Positions 53,315 through 62,812 of a stretch of DNA of 64,000 bases are shown piece by piece; the first letter of the stretch is position 1, and every line of letters starts with the position of its first letter. The stretch covers positions 496,001 to 560,000 of the forward strand of contig NZ_JBCFZM010000003.1 of the NCBI RefSeq assembly GCF_038594605.1, read 5' to 3'. The stretch is from Alteriqipengyuania bathyomarina_B. Lineage in GTDB: Bacteria > Pseudomonadota > Alphaproteobacteria > Sphingomonadales > Sphingomonadaceae. The translations under genes were made by a program, and so were the position numbers. The notes under the pieces are model-generated. The model ran no database searches, was not told the origin of the DNA, and saw only the letters and a list, made by a program, of their open reading frames with translations.

Positions 53315-55032
53315 CTACTTCACGGCATCATCGCCCTCCTCGCGGTGAATCGTCAGCCAGTCGCGCGATTTCAGCGCGGTGTCTTTCCAGAAGTCGTGCG
53401 CGCGCTTTTCGAACACGCCCGGGCCCCACTCCTTGCGGCGCTTCTGGATATGGCCGGGCGCAAAGAACACTTCGCTGCGTTCGCGGATGAAGCCGGGCGG
53501 CATGGTGTTCGCGTCGTAATGGGTGACGCCGACGTTGGACGTGTACTTCATGGCGTCGCTCAGATGCTCGTGCAGCCGCCCTAGCACGCCGCCATCGCCC
53601 GACATGTCGATGATGACGGTCGGAATACTCGCGTCGATATTGTCCAGCGCGTCGTAGGTCAGGGCCTCGTCGTAGAGACCCAGCTTTTCGACCGACGCCA
53701 CGCTGCGGGGCGAGGTGACGCCGACGCTCCTGGGCGCAGACGCATCGGCGGAGATCGCATGGGCGCACCCGATCGCGGTCTTGGACGACGCGCTCAGCAC
53801 GACGACCTGTCTGGCCCCGTACCAGTCATGGTCCTGCATGAAGTCGTAAATGCAGAAGGATGTCGCATAGAGCGGGAACAGCACCATGCGCGCATCGTCC
53901 AGGTCGCCATCGTAATCGGGCTCTGCGACGACACGGGTGTAGGAATTGTACACCGGCGGCAGCCCTGCGCGATGCTCCGCGCCATCGACGAAACGGCCTT
54001 CGCTGACCTTTCCCGGCTGCATGACGAGGTGGCTCGCCATGGGGAAGAAGCCGTAGATCCGCTCTCCGACCGGCACCTCCGGATGGGTGGATTCAACGAT
54101 CTCGGCGAAACCCCATACGGGAATGACGCCCTCCCACTCGCTTTCGACCGGGAAGAACTTCCAGTATCCGATGCGCTCTCGCATCACGCCATAGGTGACG
54201 TTGTTGGCGGTCATGACGGGGACCGAAGCCTGCGCGGCTGCGCGCACCGCTTCCTTGCCGGCGGCGGAGAGCTTATCCCAGCTACGCTTGGACATGGCGA
54301 GAATTTCGGGTGCCATCACGGGGCGAGTGAGGCTGTAGACCGGCGCCACCTCGAAATGGCGCGAGCTTTCGTAAGACGGGAAGTTGTTCTCCGCCCCGTC
54401 GATCACGCCTTGCACCATGCCCTGGTACACTTCTCCATAGGCCATCGGGGTGGCATTGCCGCCCATCGCTTCGATCATGCTGACGAACAGATCGGACGTT
54501 CGCACCCAGATTTTCAGCCCCGCCATGTCTGCCGGTTCGCGCACCGGGCGGTCGACCGTATAGATCGAGCGCGCACCGCTGTCTTAGAACGCGAGGCCGA
54601 CAAGGCCGTGCTGCGTGAGGCCGGACAGGATTGCACGGCCCGGCGCCCTGTCCATCGCCGCGCGCATGTGCGGGATCGACCGGAACAGGAAAGGCAGGGA
54701 TGGGACGAGCGTCTCGGGTACGAGGACGTTGAGCGGCGCGGAGTTGATGCGGATGAAATCGATGCCGCCCAACTGCGCCAGCTCCAGCGTGTCGCTCTGC
54801 CCGCCGAGCTGTTCGGAAGGGTAGACGTCGACCTTAAGCCGCCCCTCGGTGAGGCGGGCGAGCTCTTTGGCGAAGAAGCGCAGCGCCCGCACGGTCGGGT
54901 AGCTTTCCGGCTGGCTGTCCGCTGCCATCAGCGGTCGCGCGGCCGCGCGGTCGCGCTGCAGCCGCCCAGAGCGGCGGTAATGCCGAAGGCGCCGGCGCCC
55001 AGCATGGCGGACCGTCTGTTCAGGTGCAGCAT
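53315..55032 (-). pseudogene. Broken TRAP solute-binding gene (dctP2) fused in frame to a DUF2855 (MDR-like) gene
   Basis: Reading leftwards on the minus strand: ATG 55032 with a Tat lipoprotein signal (NRRSAMLGAGAFGITAALGGC); a frameshift in a GC run near 54935; a DctP body (SYPTVRALRFF, EQLGGQSDTLELAQLGGIDF, GEVYQGMVQGVIDGAENNFPSY) with an in-frame TAA at 54584-54586, where the intact paralogue at 20051 has Tyr (IYDSGARS); then near 54217 DctP stops at AAAQASVP and runs straight into VMTANNVTYGVMRERIGYWKFFP. The second part, to 53315, is most of a DUF2855 protein (VPVGERIYGFFPM, VVVLSASSKTAIGCAH) without its first ~25 residues. The end of dctP, dctQ and dctM are lost. It cannot make a working transporter. 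Confidence 0.85.
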
Positions 55033-55036
55033 GGGT

Positions 55037-56410
55037 TCAAGCCAGATCGCGCAGCTGCGCGATAATGAAGGCGGTTTCCGTATCGGAAGGGCTCCATGGT
55101 GATTGCACGACCCCGGCCTTGCCGAACATGGTTGTGACCAGTTCGGCCCCGGACGCTTCGGCGCAGGCGTTTTGCAACGCGTCCGCCCGAGGATCGTCGA
55201 CGACACGCACCTGCCCGCTCACATGATGCAGCCAGTGGGCGATGCCCGTCAGGATCGCTTCGCACAGGCCGGCGCGGTCGTTCCGCTCGGCCAGTACCTC
55301 AAGCCAGCGCTGGCCGATCTTCTGGCTGCCATCCATCGCGATCTGGTCGAGCCGATGATTGAGCGCCGGGTTCTCGAATCGCGTGACAAGCTGATCGGCG
55401 TAGGACGCAAGGTCCTGATCTTCGCCCGCATCGATGGTCGGCGCGGCTTCTTCCAGCATCAGGCGCTTCACCAGCGCGCGAAGCTTCGGATCGGCGATGG
55501 CCTGGTGCACGTAGGTGTGCCCATGATCGAGTCCGGCATAGGCGAGCAGCGAGTGCGCGCCGTTTAGCAGGCGCAGCTTGGCGGTTTCGTAGGGTGCAAC
55601 GTCGTCCACGACCTGCACGCCCTGCTTTTCCCATGCAGGGCGCGGGCCCGCGAAGTCGTCTTCGATCACCCACTGGGTGAAGCCTTCGGTGAAGATGGCA
55701 CCTTCGTCGCGCAGTCCGATGCGCTGCTCCAGCGCGTCGAGATCGTCGGCGGAGGGGGCAGGCACGATGCGATCCACCATGCTATCGGGCGTGGTGCAAT
55801 TTTCGGCGAACCAATCGCGCAAGGTCGGTGCCTTCGCGTCGATCCATTCGCGCATCAGCCGGCCCAGCTGCTTGCCGTTGCCCGAAAGGTTGTCGCAGCT
55901 CAGCAGCGAGAGGCCGGGCAGGCCCGCATCGCGTCGCCGAACAAGCGCCTCGCACAAAATGGGATAGAAGCCCTCGCTCGCCAGCGTGAGATCGAGCGAT
56001 CCGTCGGGCGCGCGGCAATAGCCCTTCTCGGTCACGGTGAAGGTGGCGAGATGGCATTCGGGCGACGCCAGCCGATCGACAATCGTATCGCGGTCGGGCC
56101 CGGCGACCAGCACTTCGCCGACCGAACCGATCACGCGCGTGTCGCTGCCTTCGTCCGAGCGCACGGTGAGCGTATAAAGCCCATCCTGCGGATTGAGCTG
56201 CTCCGCAACCGTCGCCGAGCGCATGGAGACGCCGGTGATGCTCCACGCCTCATTCCCGGCGCGATTGCAGGCATCGGTGAACGCCGCTTGGTGCGCGCGG
56301 TGGAATGCGCCGATACCGAAATGCACGGCATGAAGTGCGCCGGACCGGTCGTAACCCGGTACGCCGACGTTGCCGGGCAACCGGTCCTTGCTCGCTTCGG
56401 AAAGCCTCAC
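55037..56410 (-). CDS. uxuB: Fructuronate/tagaturonate reductase, mannitol dehydrogenase family
   Basis: A 457-residue polyol-type dehydrogenase: N-terminal FGIGAFHRAHQAAF (NAD site), ITGVSMRSATVAEQLNPQDGLYTL, TVTEKGYC, LLSCDNLSGNGKQLGRLM, DRIVPAPSADD, then the C-terminal helical domain with the catalytic Lys in YETAKLRLLNGAHSLLAYAG. This is the fructuronate reductase (mannonate:NAD oxidoreductase) family. GTG 56410 overlaps the uxaC2 stop (GTGA). The frame opens further upstream at 56473 but is rejected. It is the only reductase of this family in the window, and no uxaB is seen in the galacturonate locus, so it may serve both branches. Confidence 0.87.
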   Translation of the reverse strand: MRLSEASKDRLPGNVGVPGYDRSGALHAVHFGIGAFHRAHQAAFTDACNRAGNEAWSITGVSMRSATVAEQLNPQDGLYTLTVRSDEGSDTRVIGSVGEVLVAGPDRDTIVDRLASPECHLATFTVTEKGYCRAPDGSLDLTLASEGFYPILCEALVRRRDAGLPGLSLLSCDNLSGNGKQLGRLMREWIDAKAPTLRDWFAENCTTPDSMVDRIVPAPSADDLDALEQRIGLRDEGAIFTEGFTQWVIEDDFAGPRPAWEKQGVQVVDDVAPYETAKLRLLNGAHSLLAYAGLDHGHTYVHQAIADPKLRALVKRLMLEEAAPTIDAGEDQDLASYADQLVTRFENPALNHRLDQIAMDGSQKIGQRWLEVLAERNDRAGLCEAILTGIAHWLHHVSGQVRVVDDPRADALQNACAEASGAELVTTMFGKAGVVQSPWSPSDTETAFIIAQLRDLA

Positions 56411-57816
56411 AGCTTGTACGCCGCTTTGGCGAAGTTGTACGCAAGGTCCTGCGCAAGCTCGCCCGCTTCCCAATCCTCAAGCCGATGCTGTGCCACCAGC
56501 TCTGCGAGAAAACCGCAGTCGATCCGCCGCGCCAGATCATGCCGGGCGGGGATCGAGAGGAACGCGCGCGTATCGTCGTTGAAGCCGACCGTGTTGTAGA
56601 AGCCGGCGGTCTCGGTGATCATTCGGCGATAGCGGCGCATGCCTTCCGGGCTGTCGTGGAACCACCATGCGGGGCCCAGCTTAAGCACCGGATAGTGCCC
56701 GGCCAGTGGAGCCAGTTCGCGGGCATAGGTCGTTTCGTCGAGCGTGAAGACGATCACCGAAAGCCGCGTGTCGTTGCCGTACTTCGCCAGCAGCGGTTGC
56801 AGCGCGTGAACATATTCGGTGCGCACCGGAATATCGGCGCCCTTGTCCCGCCCGAACCGTTCGAAGAGCTGCGGATTGTGGTTGCGGAAAGAGCCGGGGT
56901 GGATCTGCATCACCAGCCCGTCGTCGAGGCTCATCCCCGCCATTTCGGTCAGCATCTGCGCGCGGAACAGCTCGGCATCGGCAGCGCTGACATCGTCGGC
57001 CTGCACCCGCGCGAACAGCTGTTCGCACTCGCCGGACGAGAGATCGGCCGTCTTCGCGGTCGGGTGGCCGTGATCGGTCGAGGTCGCGCCCATTTCGCGG
57101 AAGAATTCGCGCCGCTGGCGGTGCGCGGCGAGATAGCCCTTCCACGAAGTGCAATCCTCGCCGGTCAGCTCGCCGAGCTTGCGCAGGTTATCGCGGAAGC
57201 CTTCGAACTCGGGGTCGATGACCGGATCGGGCCGGTAGGCGGTGATGACGCGCCCGTTCCAGTCGCTCTCGCGGATCTGCGCGTGGTGTTCCAGCGTGTC
57301 GAGCGGGGCCTCGGTGGTGGCGATCACCTCGATATTGAACCGATCGAACAGGGCGCGCGGACGGAACGCGTCCTGCTGCAGGCTGTCGGTGATACGGTCG
57401 TAGTAAAGGTCCGCCGTTTCGGCGGTCAGCATCTGGTCGAGATCGAAGACCTCGCTGAACACCCAGTCGAGCCAGATGCGCGAGGGCGTACCGCGGAAAA
57501 GGTGATAGTTCGCGGCCAGCAGGCGCCATGCTTCGCGCGGGTCGGCGGCGGCCCCGCTTCCCGCAGGCGCCACACCCATGTCTTCCATCGCGATGCCCTG
57601 CGAATAGAGCATCCGCAGCACGTAGTGATCGGGCACCAGCAACAGCTCGGTCGCGTTGCCGAAACTCTCGTCAAGCGCGAACCACGAGGGGTCCGTATGG
57701 CCGTGCGGGCTGACGATCGGCAGGTCGCGCACGGACTTATACAGATCGCGGGCGATCGTCCTGATGGACGGATCGGCCGGGAACAGCCGATCGGGGTGAA
57801 GCTCAAGCTTGGGCAT
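56407..57816 (-). CDS. uxaC: Uronate isomerase, copy 2
   Basis: A 469-residue paralogue of the 15206-16600 enzyme with the same blocks (VSPHGHTDPSWF, FGNATELLLVPDHY, RIWLDWVFSEVF, STDHGHPTAKTADL, HPGSFRNHNPQLFERFGRDK, GPAWWFHDSPEGMRRY) and a five-residue insertion, GSGAA, near residue 88. It turns glucuronate into fructuronate for UxuB, and galacturonate into tagaturonate. ATG 57816 begins MPKLELHPDRLFPAD. It is coupled to uxuB by GTGA and lies 27 bases after the gntR gene. The codon use and GC are higher than in copy 1, consistent with separate histories. Confidence 0.93.
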   Translation of the reverse strand: MPKLELHPDRLFPADPSIRTIARDLYKSVRDLPIVSPHGHTDPSWFALDESFGNATELLLVPDHYVLRMLYSQGIAMEDMGVAPAGSGAAADPREAWRLLAANYHLFRGTPSRIWLDWVFSEVFDLDQMLTAETADLYYDRITDSLQQDAFRPRALFDRFNIEVIATTEAPLDTLEHHAQIRESDWNGRVITAYRPDPVIDPEFEGFRDNLRKLGELTGEDCTSWKGYLAAHRQRREFFREMGATSTDHGHPTAKTADLSSGECEQLFARVQADDVSAADAELFRAQMLTEMAGMSLDDGLVMQIHPGSFRNHNPQLFERFGRDKGADIPVRTEYVHALQPLLAKYGNDTRLSVIVFTLDETTYARELAPLAGHYPVLKLGPAWWFHDSPEGMRRYRRMITETAGFYNTVGFNDDTRAFLSIPARHDLARRIDCGFLAELVAQHRLEDWEAGELAQDLAYNFAKAAYKL

Positions 57817-57843
57817 GGGGAATTTCCGTGTTGTCTGGCGCGC

Positions 57844-58599
57844 TCAGGCCGTCACGCGGGAGAAGCGTTCGCGGCGCGCCTGCATATTGCGCCGGGCTTC
57901 ATCCACGGCGCGCTGTTCGGTGGCGAAAAGCAGGCTCTCGAGCACTTGGGAGAGATGCGCGCGCATCGCTTCGCGCGCGGCCTTCGGGTCTCTGGCCCTC
58001 AGGGCAGTGAGGATGGCCGTGTGTTCATCGACGATCGGCTTGATGTTGGCGTGGCGCGCCTTTTCATGCAGCAGCGCCGCCTCGCGCGATGTGTGGCGAA
58101 GGCCCCACAGACGCTCCACCGTGTCGAAGAGCGCGCTGTTGCGCGCGGCCTTGGCGATAGCGAGGTGGAAGGCGGCGTCCGCCTCTTCCTTGCCATCGGG
58201 CGTCTTGTTCTCTTCTTCGATCCGGTCGACCAGTTCCGCCAGCTCGCGCAGTTCCGCATCGGTGATCTGCGCGGCAGCAAGAGCAGCCACTTCGCTCTCG
58301 ACCAGCAGGCGTGCCTCGGTCAGTTCGATGGCAGAGACATCCTGCCCGCCATCCTGCTCGGCTTCGCAGGCGGAGAGAACATAGACGCCAGAGCCGACGC
58401 GTACTTCGACCAGACCCTGCACCTCGAGCGCAATGATCGCTTCGCGAATGACCGGGCGGCTGACTTCGAATTGCTCTGCCAGATCGCGCTCCGCCGGCAG
58501 GCGGCCACCGACAGGAAACTGACCGTCCTGGATCGCCGCGATCAATTTTCCCGCAATGTCTTTGTAGAGCCGCAGCGTGGACCGCATGTTGCGCTGCAT
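57844..58599 (-). CDS. GntR-family regulator, FadR/UxuR subgroup
   Basis: A 251-residue regulator. Winged helix (~10-75): YKDIAGKLIAAIQDGQFPVGGRLPAERDLAEQFEVSR, PVIREAIIALEVQGLVEVR, and VGSGVYVL. The C-terminal FCD helical domain (~95-235) carries a metal/effector site of the FadR type: ARLLVESEVAALAA, DAAFHLAIAKAARN (Asp and His) and DEHTAILTALRARDP (His). Members in this position sense fructuronate or related uronates and repress uxu genes. I chose ATG 58599, with AAAAGG upstream; the frame opens at 58662. It is divergent from manD across 104 bases and heads the gntR-uxaC2-uxuB unit. Confidence 0.87.
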   Translation of the reverse strand: MQRNMRSTLRLYKDIAGKLIAAIQDGQFPVGGRLPAERDLAEQFEVSRPVIREAIIALEVQGLVEVRVGSGVYVLSACEAEQDGGQDVSAIELTEARLLVESEVAALAAAQITDAELRELAELVDRIEEENKTPDGKEEADAAFHLAIAKAARNSALFDTVERLWGLRHTSREAALLHEKARHANIKPIVDEHTAILTALRARDPKAAREAMRAHLSQVLESLLFATEQRAVDEARRNMQARRERFSRVTA

Positions 58600-58703
58600 C
58601 TGGGAATACCTTTTGGACTTACCGATTGCTTGAAAATTGACAGACCAAAATGCGGGCGTCAAGGAGCGACTGCTCCATAGTAGCCTGGTTTTCGGGGTCC
58701 TGC

Positions 58704-59912
58704 ATGCAAATCCAGGCTGCCAAAGTCATCGTTACGAGCCCCGGGCGCAACTTCGTGACGCTCAAGATCGAAACCGACCAGGGAGTCCACGGAATCGGCG
58801 ATGCCACGCTGAACGGGCGCGAACTTTCGGTGGTTTCCTATCTCGAAGATCACGTCAATCCGGCCCTGATCGGGAAGGATCCGCGCCGGATCGAGGATAT
58901 CTGGCAGTATCTCTATCGCGGCGCCTACTGGCGTCGCGGTCCGGTGACAATGCGGGCAATTGCGGCGGTCGACGTGGCGCTGTGGGATATCAAGGCCAAG
59001 ATGGCGGGCATGCCGCTGTACCAATTGCGGGGCGGACGCAGCCGCGACAAGGTGATGGTCTATGGTCATGCCAACGGCAGCGATATCGGCGAGACGGTCG
59101 AAGCCGTGGGCGAGTATATCGATCTTGGCTACAAGGCGATCCGCGCGCAGACCGGCGTGCCGGGCATCAAGGATGCCTATGGAGTGGGCCGGGGCAAGCT
59201 GCATTACGAACCCGCCGATGCGGAGCTGCCTTCGGTGACAGGGTGGGATACGCGCAAGGCGCTGGACTACGTGCCCAAGCTGTTCGAAAAGCTGCGCAAT
59301 ACTTACGGCTACGACCATCACCTGCTGCATGACGGCCATCATCGTTACACCCCGCAGGAAGCGGCGAACCTGGGCAAGATGCTCGAACCTTTCCAGCTGT
59401 TCTGGCTGGAAGATTGCACCGCCGCTGAAAACCAGGAAGCGTTCAAGCTGGTCCGTCAGCATACGGTCACCCCGCTTGCCGTGGGCGAGATCTTCACCAC
59501 GATCTGGGACTGCAAGGACCTGATCCAGAACCAGCTGATCGACTATATCCGCGCCACCATCGTCGGCGCGGGCGGCCTGACCCATCTGCGCCGCATCGCC
59601 GACCTTGCCGCGCTGTATCAGGTGCGCACCGGCTGCCACGGCGCGACCGACCTCTCGCCCGTCACGATGGGCACCGCGCTGCATTTCGACACTTGGGTGC
59701 CGAATTTCGGCATTCAGGAATACATGCGCCATACCGAGGCAACCGACGAGGTTTTCCCGCACGATTACAGCTTCGCGGACGGCTACCTGCATTGCGGCGA
59801 AACCCCGGGCCACGGCGTCGATATCGACGAGGACCTTGCCGCGAAGTACCCTTACAAGCCTGCCTACCTCCCCGTCGCGCGACTGGAGGACGGCTCAATG
59901 TGGAACTGGTAG
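58704..59912 (+). CDS. manD: D-mannonate dehydratase, enolase superfamily (ManD)
   Basis: A 402-residue protein, the usual ManD length. It dehydrates D-mannonate to 2-keto-3-deoxygluconate. Recognisable family segments: SPGRNFVTLKIETDQGVHGI, GDATLNGRELSVVSYL, YRGAYWRRGPVTMRAIAAVD, VYGHANGSDIGETVEAVG, AIRAQTGVPGIKDAYGVGRG, LLHDGHHRYTPQEAANLGK (catalytic His/metal Asp region), FWLEDCTAAENQEAF, AVGEIFTTIWD, TGCHGATDLSPVTMG (catalytic His) and the end LEDGSMWNW. The sequence is very close to the characterised Novosphingobium-type enzyme as I remember it. ATG 58704 is used; the frame opens at 58650. It replaces UxuA in this glucuronate branch. Confidence 0.93.
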   Translation: MQIQAAKVIVTSPGRNFVTLKIETDQGVHGIGDATLNGRELSVVSYLEDHVNPALIGKDPRRIEDIWQYLYRGAYWRRGPVTMRAIAAVDVALWDIKAKMAGMPLYQLRGGRSRDKVMVYGHANGSDIGETVEAVGEYIDLGYKAIRAQTGVPGIKDAYGVGRGKLHYEPADAELPSVTGWDTRKALDYVPKLFEKLRNTYGYDHHLLHDGHHRYTPQEAANLGKMLEPFQLFWLEDCTAAENQEAFKLVRQHTVTPLAVGEIFTTIWDCKDLIQNQLIDYIRATIVGAGGLTHLRRIADLAALYQVRTGCHGATDLSPVTMGTALHFDTWVPNFGIQEYMRHTEATDEVFPHDYSFADGYLHCGETPGHGVDIDEDLAAKYPYKPAYLPVARLEDGSMWNW

Positions 59913-59914
59913 GA

Positions 59915-60481
59915 ATGGCGGGCCGCAAGATCTGCCTGATCGGAGAAGGCATGGTCGAGCTGCGGAATGAAGCCGACGGCACATGCCGCATCGGGTATGG
60001 CGGCGATACGCTCAATACCGCGATCCATATGGCCCGCCACGGCTGCGACCTTGCATACGCCACTGCGCTTGGTGAAGACACTTTCAGCACGCAGCTGCAC
60101 GCTGCTTGGTCTGCTGAAGGGCTCGATTGCAGCGCCATCCTGACCGACCCGGAGCGTGGCGCCGGGCTCTATGCCATCACGCTGGATACGGCGGGCGAAC
60201 GCAGCTTTGCCTATTGGCGCAGCGACAGCGCCGCACGGCAGCTCTTCGCTATGCCGGGGAGCAGCGCCCTCGCACAAGCCATCCGTGAGACAGGCGCGCT
60301 CGCTTTCTCGCTGATTTCCTTGGCGATATTGCCGGAGGAGGGGAGGGAAGCCCTTGTGGCGCTCGCGCGCTCGGTCCGCGAAGCGGACGGGCTTGTCGCC
60401 TTCGACGGTAATTACCGCCCGCGCCTGTGGGAGGATGCTGCAACCGCCGCTCGCTGGCGCGACCGCGCGATCGCGGCGTCG
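59915..60481 (+). pseudogene. Truncated second 2-keto-3-deoxygluconate kinase (kdgK2)
   Basis: Starts two bases after the manD stop (AGGA just before ATG 59915). The first ~189 codons are a good PfkB kinase (ICLIGEGMVELRNE, GYGGDTLNTAIHMARHGCDL, ATALGEDTFST, AFDGNYRPRLWED). At about 60481 the KdgK sequence stops (ending RDRAIAAS) and is joined to the opposite-strand receptor remnant; the frame then runs on as meaningless Arg-rich sequence to 60682. The C-terminal GTGD catalytic signature is missing, so it is inactive. The intact copy at 30848 may substitute. Confidence 0.85.
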
Positions 60482-61530
60482 GGTTGTCCGCACGGCGCTG
60501 GTCGAAGCCGGACGAGATATCGTAGGCTTGGCCTTTGTAGCCGGTCGAGACGGAACCGAAGGCCATCAGGTCGTCGCCGAGGAATTGCTGCAAGGCCAAG
60601 CGCCAGGTTACCGCGGTTTCGCCGGTGTCGCCTTCGTAGACGTCCGCCGGGGTGCTGCGGTTGTCCACGAACCGGACTGTGATTTCTTCGCGGTTGATAC
60701 GGGCACCGCCGGTCAGCAGCGTGGTTGGCGTAATGTCGTACCCCAACTGCGCGAACGCAGCATTGCTGGTCGTCGAAGCCTCCGACTCCCAGTTCTGGCG
60801 CAGGAAGGACAGGAACGGGGCGGTTTCGCATTCGAAGCTGCGGTCGGTCGACCCGTCGGAGAAATACAGCCCGACCATGTAATCGAAAACGCCGCTCGTC
60901 GGCGATGTCAGCCGCAGCTCCTGCGAGAATTGTTTGGCCGCGTAGGGGCTCATCAGGAAGATCGTGGGCTGGCGGTGAAATCCTGGTCGTTCTCCGCATA
61001 GTAGTTCCAGTTTTGGTAACTGCTCACGGAAGACAGGGTTGCAAAACCAAGGTCTTAGTCCGCTTTGCCGGCCAGCAGAAGCTGGTCGGTATCGTTCACG
61101 TTCTCATTATTGATCGTGACCGTGCGGTTTTCCGGCCCGACGGTCACGCCGGTCAGGTCGAAGCCCTGGTTGATCGGATTGCCGCTGTCATCGACCTGGT
61201 CGAGCCGACGATAGGTATCGATCCCGCCGTTGCCGCTCGACACGCTGTAGTCGGCGATGAGGCCGATCTCGACCGCGCCGAGATTGGCATTCAGCTTGCC
61301 GCGAACGCCCCAGTTCTCTTCCGCAACGGCGTGCTGTTGTTGGTGAGATTGGTCAGGTAGCCTTCGTAGTCGGAATAGTAGCCGTTGAGCCGGAAGCCTA
61401 CCTGATCGGAAATCGGGCCGGACAGCATCGCGTCGAAGCGGTATTCCTCGTCCGTGGTCGCGGTGGCCTGCGCATAGCCGGTGAAGTGGTCGGTCGGGTC
61501 TTTCGTCGCGATGTTGATTACGCAAAAAAG
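60482..61530 (-). pseudogene. TonB-dependent receptor remnant with several lesions
   Basis: On the minus strand, from 61530: VINIATKDPTDHFTGYAQAT and FRLNGYYSDYEGYLTNLTNN (plug end and first strands); a frameshift near 61335; NWGVRGKLNANLGAVEIGLI to LLLAGKAD, then TAA at 61055-61057; continuing in frame DLGFATLSSVSSYQNWNYYA; a frameshift near 60965; then SPYAAKQFSQELRLTSPTSG to FDQRRADNP, cut at 60482. Both the signal/plug and the last ~80 residues are lost. Family form: the sphingomonad iron/organic-type receptors (GYKGQAYD). It was the outer-membrane partner of this uronate locus or a neighbour brought in by the deletion that cut kdgK2. Confidence 0.8.
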
Positions 61531-61921
61531 CGGTCTGGGCGGGCGGGGGCCGTGAATTTCCCTCGGCTGGCGCTGTGAAAATGCAGCGAGACCCCCTGCG
61601 GCGTCCGCTCATTGGTAATACCGATGATGTGGGGGCATGGACTTGGTCGGGAAGTGCGTCGTGCGCGAGCCGTCCAAGCGAGCTTTGCGCACTATCCTTC
61701 GGCCGCGATGGCTCCGCCGAGTGGGCGACGTTAAAGCGATCGGACCAAAGGTAAAACGACTTCGAATGATGGGAAACTATCGGTTCGGTCTATGGATAAG
61801 CCGGGCGGCTCTGCCGCACTGCCGATAGCTGCGTCTCGACCAGGCCCAGAAGATACTCTTGGGGATCGACGGTGCTTTGCGCCCTCCCAGAGAAGATGTC
61901 TGGCCGCCCGTCCGAGCTTGC
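61531..61921. other. 390-bp stretch without a gene
   Basis: It holds the place where the N-terminus of the receptor remnant should be, but no signal peptide or plug start can be found on the minus strand. A plus-strand frame (61637-61828) has no family features. Confidence 0.5.
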
Positions 61922-62812
61922 TCACTCGCCGGCAGCGGCCCAGATACGTTCGACCACGGGCCGGGTGTTATTACGCGACCGGAATAGCCTGATCTCGAAT
62001 TCGGTCTGCCAGGGGCCGGGGATCGGCCGCAAGTCCGGGTCGTTGCCATGTGCGATGATCGTCGTTTCCGGCAGCCAAGCGATCCCGAGGCCGAATGACA
62101 CGGCGGTCCGCACGCTTTCCGCCAGGGTCGCACGGTACCGGGTTTGCAGACGCTGGCGAAACGGCGCGTCCTGAATCAGTTCCATGACCAGGAACGACAT
62201 CATCGCGGTGCCCGAATAGCCGACATACGGGATCGGCGGGCCATCGGGGTTGTCCAGCTGCGGATCTTCGATGCTGGTGTGGGCATAGGGGACGAGCCGG
62301 TCGCGGCCGATGACCTTCTGCTCGAACACGTTGGAATCGATCGCTTCCGAACCTGTGGGCAGCGCGTAGCTGATGAAAAAATCCGTCCGCTGCTCGCTCA
62401 ATGAGGAAAGGTACTCCTCCACCGTCCGGGTCTCGGCCACGACCGACACCTCGAACGGTCCGATCATCCGGTTCAGCTTCGAAACGAGCGAGGGCACGAA
62501 ATAGAGCGCCAGCGTGTGGAGCGAAGCGATGGTGACCTCGTCGCGCGATTCTCGCGAGAGCGCTTCGGCCTGGAGCCGGGCTTCATAGGCATGGGAGATG
62601 ATCTCGTGCGCCGCGGCCACGAATTCCGCCCCCGCAGCGGTCATGCGAATGGGATGCTGCGAACGGTCCAGCAGTTCCGCGCCGGCCCACAATTCGAGCG
62701 ACTTGATACGGCGGCTGAGCGCGGACTGGGTGATATGCCGACGCTCTGCTGCACGCGCAAAGTGTCCCACTTCGGCAACACAAACGAGGTCTTCAAGCCA
62801 CCTGAGATGCAT
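61922..62812 (-). CDS. LysR-family transcriptional regulator
   Basis: A 296-residue regulator. The N-terminal winged helix reads MHLRWLEDLVCVAEVGHFAR, AAERRHITQSALSRRIKSLE, and LLDRSQHPIRMTAAG. The effector domain (~90-290) has EVTIASLHTLALYFVPSLVSKL, DFFISYALPTGSEAI, YVGYSGTAMMSFLVMELI and FGLGIAWLPETTIIAHGND. Full length, with no lesions. It is divergent from the TonB receptor gene at 62989 with 176 bases between, the classical layout of a LysR regulator and its target, so it probably controls that receptor. The inducer is unknown. It bears no relation to the LysR remnant at 10.3 kb beyond the family. Confidence 0.88.
   Translation of the reverse strand: MHLRWLEDLVCVAEVGHFARAAERRHITQSALSRRIKSLELWAGAELLDRSQHPIRMTAAGAEFVAAAHEIISHAYEARLQAEALSRESRDEVTIASLHTLALYFVPSLVSKLNRMIGPFEVSVVAETRTVEEYLSSLSEQRTDFFISYALPTGSEAIDSNVFEQKVIGRDRLVPYAHTSIEDPQLDNPDGPPIPYVGYSGTAMMSFLVMELIQDAPFRQRLQTRYRATLAESVRTAVSFGLGIAWLPETTIIAHGNDPDLRPIPGPWQTEFEIRLFRSRNNTRPVVERIWAAAGE

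Noticed and set aside
58618..58660. FadR-type operator between gntR and manD (TTGACAGACCAA)
   Set aside because: Only the outer three bases of each arm are symmetric, which is too weak to call an operator by eye.
56305..58680. 791-residue plus-strand frame antisense to uxaC2, uxuB and gntR
   Set aside because: Shadow of three well-identified minus-strand genes; no recognisable domain.
59693..60682. 329-residue KdgK-like frame
   Set aside because: The N-terminal ~74 codons shadow manD and the C-terminal ~67 codons are antisense receptor sequence; only 59915-60481 is KdgK.
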